Shown here: piece by piece, positions 60,535 through 64,000 of the stretch
How the letters are laid out: each line of letters begins with the position of its first letter
How positions within the stretch are numbered: the stretch's first letter is position 1
Assembly: GCA_964638675.1 (NCBI GenBank)
Contig: CAZXAU010000004.1
Location: 62,001-126,000 of the forward strand
DNA length: 64,000 bases
From: SIG714 sp964638675
GTDB taxonomy: Bacteria; Bacillota; Clostridia; Oscillospirales; CAG-272
Direction: 5' to 3'
The notes under the pieces: generated by a model
The model's database searches: none
What the model saw: only the letters and a program-made list of their open reading frames with translations
Told to the model about the DNA's origin: nothing
Position numbers and translations under genes: made by a program

Positions 60535-61911
60535 TTATACCATCTGTTCGGGATGGAAAACCTCGTCAAAGCATTCGGCTGTGAGAAATCCGAGTTCTAC
60601 ACATGCCTGCTTGAGCGATATATTATCTTTGTATGCTTTTTTCGCAGTCTTTGCTGCATTTTCATATCCTATGTAAGGATTGAGAGCGGTTACGAGCATA
60701 AGAGAGTTATGAAGATTGTGATGCATCTTCTCTTTGTTTGCCTTAATTCCGCAAACACACTTATTGCTGAATGAAACGATAGCTTCTGCAAGAAGTCTTG
60801 CCGACTGAAGGAAATTGTACGCAATAACCGGCATGAATACATTAAGCTCAAAGTTGCCCTGTGATGCGCCCATTGTAATTGCAACATCGTTACCCATGAC
60901 CTGTACTGCTACCATTGTAACAGCTTCGCACTGTGTCGGATTGACCTTGCCGGGCATGATCGACGATCCGGGTTCATTCTCGGGAATCGTGATCTCTCCG
61001 AGTCCGTCACGAGGACCGGATGCAAGCCAACGGACATCGTTTGCAATCTTCATCATATCGCATGCCGTTGCCTTTATTGCAGAATGTGCGAACACGATCT
61101 CGTCCTTTGATGTGAGTGCATGGAACTTGTTTGAAGCTGTGACAAAGGGTTTGCCGGTGATTTCAGCTACCTTTGAAGCGACAAGCTTGTCAAAGCCCTT
61201 GGGGGCATTGAGTCCCGTTCCTACAGCCGTTCCTCCGAGTGCAAGCTCACGAAGAGGATCAAGTGAGATGCGGAGGAGCTGTGCGTCACGCTCAAGGCTT
61301 GAACGCCATCCGCTGATCTCCTGACTGAATGTAATAGGTGTTGCATCCTGAAGATGTGTACGGCCCGATTTTACGATTCCTTCATTTTCTTCTTCGAGCT
61401 TTCTGAGAGTTGATATCAGAAGCTCAAGTGCCGGGAGAAGCTTATCTTCTATCGCAAGAACTGCCGAGATGTGCATTGCAGTCGGGAACGTATCGTTTGA
61501 TGACTGGCTCATATTGATATCATCGTTAGGGTGAGTAAGCTCTTTTCCTGCGATCTGATTTGCACGGTTGCGTATGACCTCATTCGAGTTCATATTCGAC
61601 TGAGTTCCCGAACCTGTCTGCCATACGACAAGCGGAAAATGTCCGCTGAGCTTTCCTTCGATAACCTCATCACATGCTTTGCAGATGGCATCAAGCTTTT
61701 CATCTGTCATTTTTTCGGGGCGAAGCTCATGATTTGCAAGAGCCGCCGCTTTTTTCAGAATTCCGAATGCGTGTATAATTTCGGCGGGCATTGTTTCGAT
61801 CCCTACACCGATCTCAAAATTCTCGTGGCTTCTTTGGGTCTGTGCCGCCCAAAGACGGTCGGCAGGAACCTTCATTTCGCCCATTGAATCGTGTTCTATG
61901 CGATATTCCAT
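60535..61911 (-). CDS. fumC: Class II fumarate hydratase
   Basis: A 458-residue oxygen-stable fumarase that interconverts malate and fumarate. The family signature GSSIMPGKVNPTQCEA is near residue 313. Earlier motifs (GSGTQSNMNSNEVI and SSNDTFPTAMH) match the aspartase/fumarase superfamily. Active-site His is in SGRTHLQDATPI. FumC rather than aspartase is supported by EHDSMGEMKVP and by the neighbouring malate dehydrogenase and fumarate reductase. AGAGGA precedes the ATG. It follows the malate dehydrogenase gene after 43 bases. Confidence 0.95.
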   Translation of the reverse strand: MEYRIEHDSMGEMKVPADRLWAAQTQRSHENFEIGVGIETMPAEIIHAFGILKKAAALANHELRPEKMTDEKLDAICKACDEVIEGKLSGHFPLVVWQTGSGTQSNMNSNEVIRNRANQIAGKELTHPNDDINMSQSSNDTFPTAMHISAVLAIEDKLLPALELLISTLRKLEEENEGIVKSGRTHLQDATPITFSQEISGWRSSLERDAQLLRISLDPLRELALGGTAVGTGLNAPKGFDKLVASKVAEITGKPFVTASNKFHALTSKDEIVFAHSAIKATACDMMKIANDVRWLASGPRDGLGEITIPENEPGSSIMPGKVNPTQCEAVTMVAVQVMGNDVAITMGASQGNFELNVFMPVIAYNFLQSARLLAEAIVSFSNKCVCGIKANKEKMHHNLHNSLMLVTALNPYIGYENAAKTAKKAYKDNISLKQACVELGFLTAECFDEVFHPEQMV

Positions 61912-61954
61912 TATTTGATTATCCTCTCTTGTGGATTAATTGTTGATTAACGAT

Positions 61955-62896
61955 TTATATTTTTGTCTGAGAAATGATATCCTTAAGACACTGCGCACTG
62001 TGACGGAGAAGGTCTTCTTCCGCAGGTGTGAGGGGGAGCATAATCTTTCCGCTCACAACACCGCTTCCGATGTTGCAAAGAACGCTCAGGCAGACATCAT
62101 CTATACCGTATTCGCCGTGCATCATCGTTGAAACCGCAAGAGTTGTGTCAAGTCTGCCGAGGACAGCCTTGCACAGATTGCATACAGCCATTGCTATAGC
62201 ATAGTAGGTTGCTCCCTTGCACGCGATTACGTTTGCAGCTGTTTTTCTTACATACTCTTCAACTTCATTTGTATTGATAGTCGGGAACTGACCTTCTTTG
62301 CAGATAAGCGGAGCATACTCGGTTACCGGTATTCCCGAAATGTTTGCAACAGACCAAGGAATGAACGAAGAATCTCCATGTTCGCCGAGAACATATGCGT
62401 GTACATTTGTCTGATTTATGTTGTAATATTCGGACATACGGCTACGCAGACGTGCTGTGTCAAGAAGTGTACCCGAGCCGATAATTCTGTTTTCGGGAAT
62501 TCCCGAGAATTTGCAGAATGTATATGTCATGATATCGACAGGATTGCTTACGATGATATATGTAGCATCGGGAGCGTATTTTGTAATTTCAGCTGTTATC
62601 GATTTCATGATGTTGACATTGACCTGTGCAAGATCGAGTCTTGACTGACCGGGTTTTCTCGCAACGCCCGATGTGATAACAACGATGTTCGAACCTGCGG
62701 CATCGGGGTAATCGCCCGAAACTACAGTGCAGGGATTGCAGAAGGGAGTTCCCTGACGTATGTCAAGTGCTTCACCGAGTGCCTTATCCTTGTTGATATC
62801 GATTAAAACAATTTCAGATGCCAAACCTGTGATGGTAAGGGTGTAAGCGATAGTGGAACCAACGCTTCCGGTTCCGATAACTGTGATCTTGTTCAT
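61955..62896 (-). CDS. mdh: Malate dehydrogenase of the LDH/MDH family (Arg at the specificity position)
   Basis: A 313-residue NAD-dependent 2-hydroxyacid dehydrogenase. The Rossmann motif is VIGTGSVGSTIAY at residues 6-18, catalytic His173 is in GEHGDSS and Arg149 in LLDTARLR. Lactate dehydrogenases have Gln at LDH position 102 (NQKPGE), malate enzymes have Arg (RKPGM). Here the loop reads SGVARKPGQSRLDL with Arg80 at that site, so I call it malate dehydrogenase, although overall similarity would give lactate dehydrogenase. The RBS is AGAGGAAG, and start 62896 is chosen over the in-frame upstream extension. Confidence 0.82.
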   Translation of the reverse strand: MNKITVIGTGSVGSTIAYTLTITGLASEIVLIDINKDKALGEALDIRQGTPFCNPCTVVSGDYPDAAGSNIVVITSGVARKPGQSRLDLAQVNVNIMKSITAEITKYAPDATYIIVSNPVDIMTYTFCKFSGIPENRIIGSGTLLDTARLRSRMSEYYNINQTNVHAYVLGEHGDSSFIPWSVANISGIPVTEYAPLICKEGQFPTINTNEVEEYVRKTAANVIACKGATYYAIAMAVCNLCKAVLGRLDTTLAVSTMMHGEYGIDDVCLSVLCNIGSGVVSGKIMLPLTPAEEDLLRHSAQCLKDIISQTKI

Positions 62897-63032
62897 GCTT
62901 TTTCTTCCTCTTCTCTTTATGTGATTATTAGGATGCTGTTTTTGGCGACGATCTGCCGCAGATATGCTGAAGTAAGCCGAAAATATCATGATCATAAAAG
63001 AGCTCGGCATAGATATCCAACATACTCATGCA

Positions 63033-63061
63033 ATTATAGCATAAAAGCTTGCATTTTACAA
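63033..63061 (-). promoter_or_regulatory. Promoter of the malate-fumarate-succinate operon
   Basis: Minus-strand TTGTAA (63061-63056), 17 bases, TATAAT (63038-63033). Transcription would start near 63026, about 130 bases before mdh. A palindrome ATGATCAT at 62988-62995 in the leader is a possible operator. Confidence 0.75.
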
Positions 63062-63170
63062 GACCTATAATGCTAAAAATAAATACCACTTTAAGAATTT
63101 TTTTGGCTATTATTTGAGCATTTATGTGTAAATTATGGGTTATATCGATCATTACAAAGTAAAAGAGGCT

Positions 63171-63201
63171 GAGTCATAAGCCTTTCTTCGGCAAATGACT
63201 C
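63171..63201 (-). terminator. GAGTCAT-type hairpin terminator, downstream of solute-binding gene
   Basis: GAGTCAT (63171-63177) pairs with ATGACTC (63195-63201) with an inner GCC/GGC. On the minus strand it is followed by AGCCTCTTTTACTTT. Related in sequence to the hairpin at 42777-42821. Confidence 0.7.
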
Positions 63202-63285
63202 ACCCCTTATATTAATATTTTACAGAATCGTCTTCGATCGATCGGTCTGCAGCTTATTTCGTAAAGAACAAATCAGAGATCAGCT

Positions 63286-64000
63286 TTAACCATTTAGTTC
63301 TTCATTCAGAATTATTTCAAGCTGTTTTTTCCATTCGATTCTCTTCGCACTCGTAACAAGAGGCCCGGAAATCAATCCGCCTATGTTGTTTCTCAAATAC
63401 CCCAAAGGAGATTCCGTTTGACTACCCATAAAACACCCCCATGCAAGAACGAAATCACTGTATATACGGCTGCGTATGAAATCAAGCATTTCAGCTGCAT
63501 TCCTGTTATCATCCGTTATGTATTTGCCCTTAAGGAATTCATTGTAAATAGCAGGTGTAACATATTGCTTTGAATAGAATCCGAGTGCTTCGAGAGTTGC
63601 CACAGCTATACGGATATTCTGAGATTCTGCCCAGATACCGAATTGATTTACACTGTCACCGGTTGTCGTATAATAATTATCCTGGTTGTCATTTGATTTA
63701 GGCGGGGGAAGAATATAATAGTCGTCAGCCATATTATAAAGGTATCCTGCATGCCCGAGAGCAGACACAGTCATAAGCGCTTTTCCGTCAGCAAAGACAT
63801 GCATGGCGGTTCTGTCCATCTTATATGATGGAAGGAACAGAGACTGAGAATTATTGTACAGATTTCCCGTTGCATCGGCATAGTTTTTGAAATCCTGTGT
63901 AGGATATTCGATCGAAGGCAGACCGTCTTTTTTTTGTGAGAATGTCACATGGCTTCCCGAGAACAGTCCGTCAACAACTATATTGCTGATTCCGCAGGCT
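63286..64000 (-). CDS. Extracellular solute-binding protein (sugar ABC type), N-terminus outside window
   Basis: The C-terminal 238 residues of a larger protein. The frame is open to the window edge, where it reads GISNIVVDGLFSGSHVTFSQ. The remaining part matches the C-terminal lobe of family 1 sugar-binding proteins: FADGKALMTVSALGHAGYLY, YYILPPPKSNDNQDNYYTTT and VTPAIYNEFLKGKYITDDNR. It would bind an oligosaccharide or sugar outside the cell for an ABC importer, but permease genes are not in view. The signal peptide and lipobox lie beyond the edge. It is followed by its terminator and the divergently separate malate-fumarate operon. Confidence 0.72.
   Translation of the reverse strand, partial: ACGISNIVVDGLFSGSHVTFSQKKDGLPSIEYPTQDFKNYADATGNLYNNSQSLFLPSYKMDRTAMHVFADGKALMTVSALGHAGYLYNMADDYYILPPPKSNDNQDNYYTTTGDSVNQFGIWAESQNIRIAVATLEALGFYSKQYVTPAIYNEFLKGKYITDDNRNAAEMLDFIRSRIYSDFVLAWGCFMGSQTESPLGYLRNNIGGLISGPLVTSAKRIEWKKQLEIILNEELNG

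Noticed and set aside
61955..62896. Plain lactate dehydrogenase call
   Set aside because: The specificity position is Arg, not Gln, and the flanking genes need malate rather than lactate.

Overview
The window looks like a chromosomal segment of an anaerobic, low-to-moderate GC Bacillota of class Clostridia, probably an uncultured gut relative of the Oscillospiraceae/Ruminococcaceae. Supporting signs are the AAGGAGG-type ribosome binding sites, consensus TTGACA/TATAAT promoters, the FeoA-FeoA-FeoB-Cys-rich iron operon under a DtxR-type regulator, the CwlD, RadA, RadC, RarA, QueA and MazF complement, many Fe-S flavoenzymes and no oxygen-dependent enzyme. There is no phage, conjugation module, CRISPR array or rRNA. 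One tRNA (Cys) is present.

Layout. 1-6.2 kb: class V aminotransferase (cut by the edge), cardiolipin synthase, CarD-like regulator, NUDIX hydrolase, mnmG and tRNA-Cys. 6.2-11.2 kb: GNAT acetyltransferase, a DUF4375-like protein, a pyridoxamine kinase divergent from its likely MocR/PdxR regulator, and a small XRE regulator. 11.2-15.7 kb: DtxR-family regulator and feo operon with four TTAGC-N4-GCTAA operators. 15.8-25.4 kb: an acidic coiled-coil protein with a duplicated leader, four paralogous XRE regulators with helical-repeat tails, and a GH127 arabinofuranosidase with a divergent AraC regulator. 25.6-31.3 kb: ATP-grasp ligase, MurE-like ligase, radA, cwlD and a membrane protein. 31.4-33.9 kb: a Xer recombinase, then a radical SAM/SPASM enzyme translationally coupled to a small repeat-containing lipoprotein. 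34-44 kb: a fifth XRE paralogue, a CAP-domain protein, DUF362-ferredoxin, a surface papain-like protease, rarA, a dead RyR-domain gene and radC. 44.6-50 kb: small conserved genes, a nonsense-broken XRE gene, queA and a lone mazF.

The most striking part is 50.3-62.9 kb: a twelve-gene co-directional run encoding a malate dehydrogenase (annotated as such here from its specificity residue), fumarase, HdrBCA, an MvhD/FloxD-like protein, FloxC-, FloxB- and FloxA-like proteins, FrdB- and FrdA-like fumarate reductase subunits with no membrane anchor, and an AspT/SucE-type transporter. Together they could turn oxaloacetate into malate, fumarate and succinate in the cytoplasm, couple the last step to NADH and ferredoxin by flavin-based bifurcation, and export succinate. 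The pathway order is inferred from family knowledge and gene order; the bifurcation is a hypothesis.

Other unexplained structure includes a cluster of DnaA-box-like sequences far from any dnaA gene, a four-hairpin array in the middle of the fumarate operon, distinct small palindromes at the predicted +1 of the XRE paralogues, three copies of a repeat downstream of three of these paralogues, and dispersed palindromic terminators.
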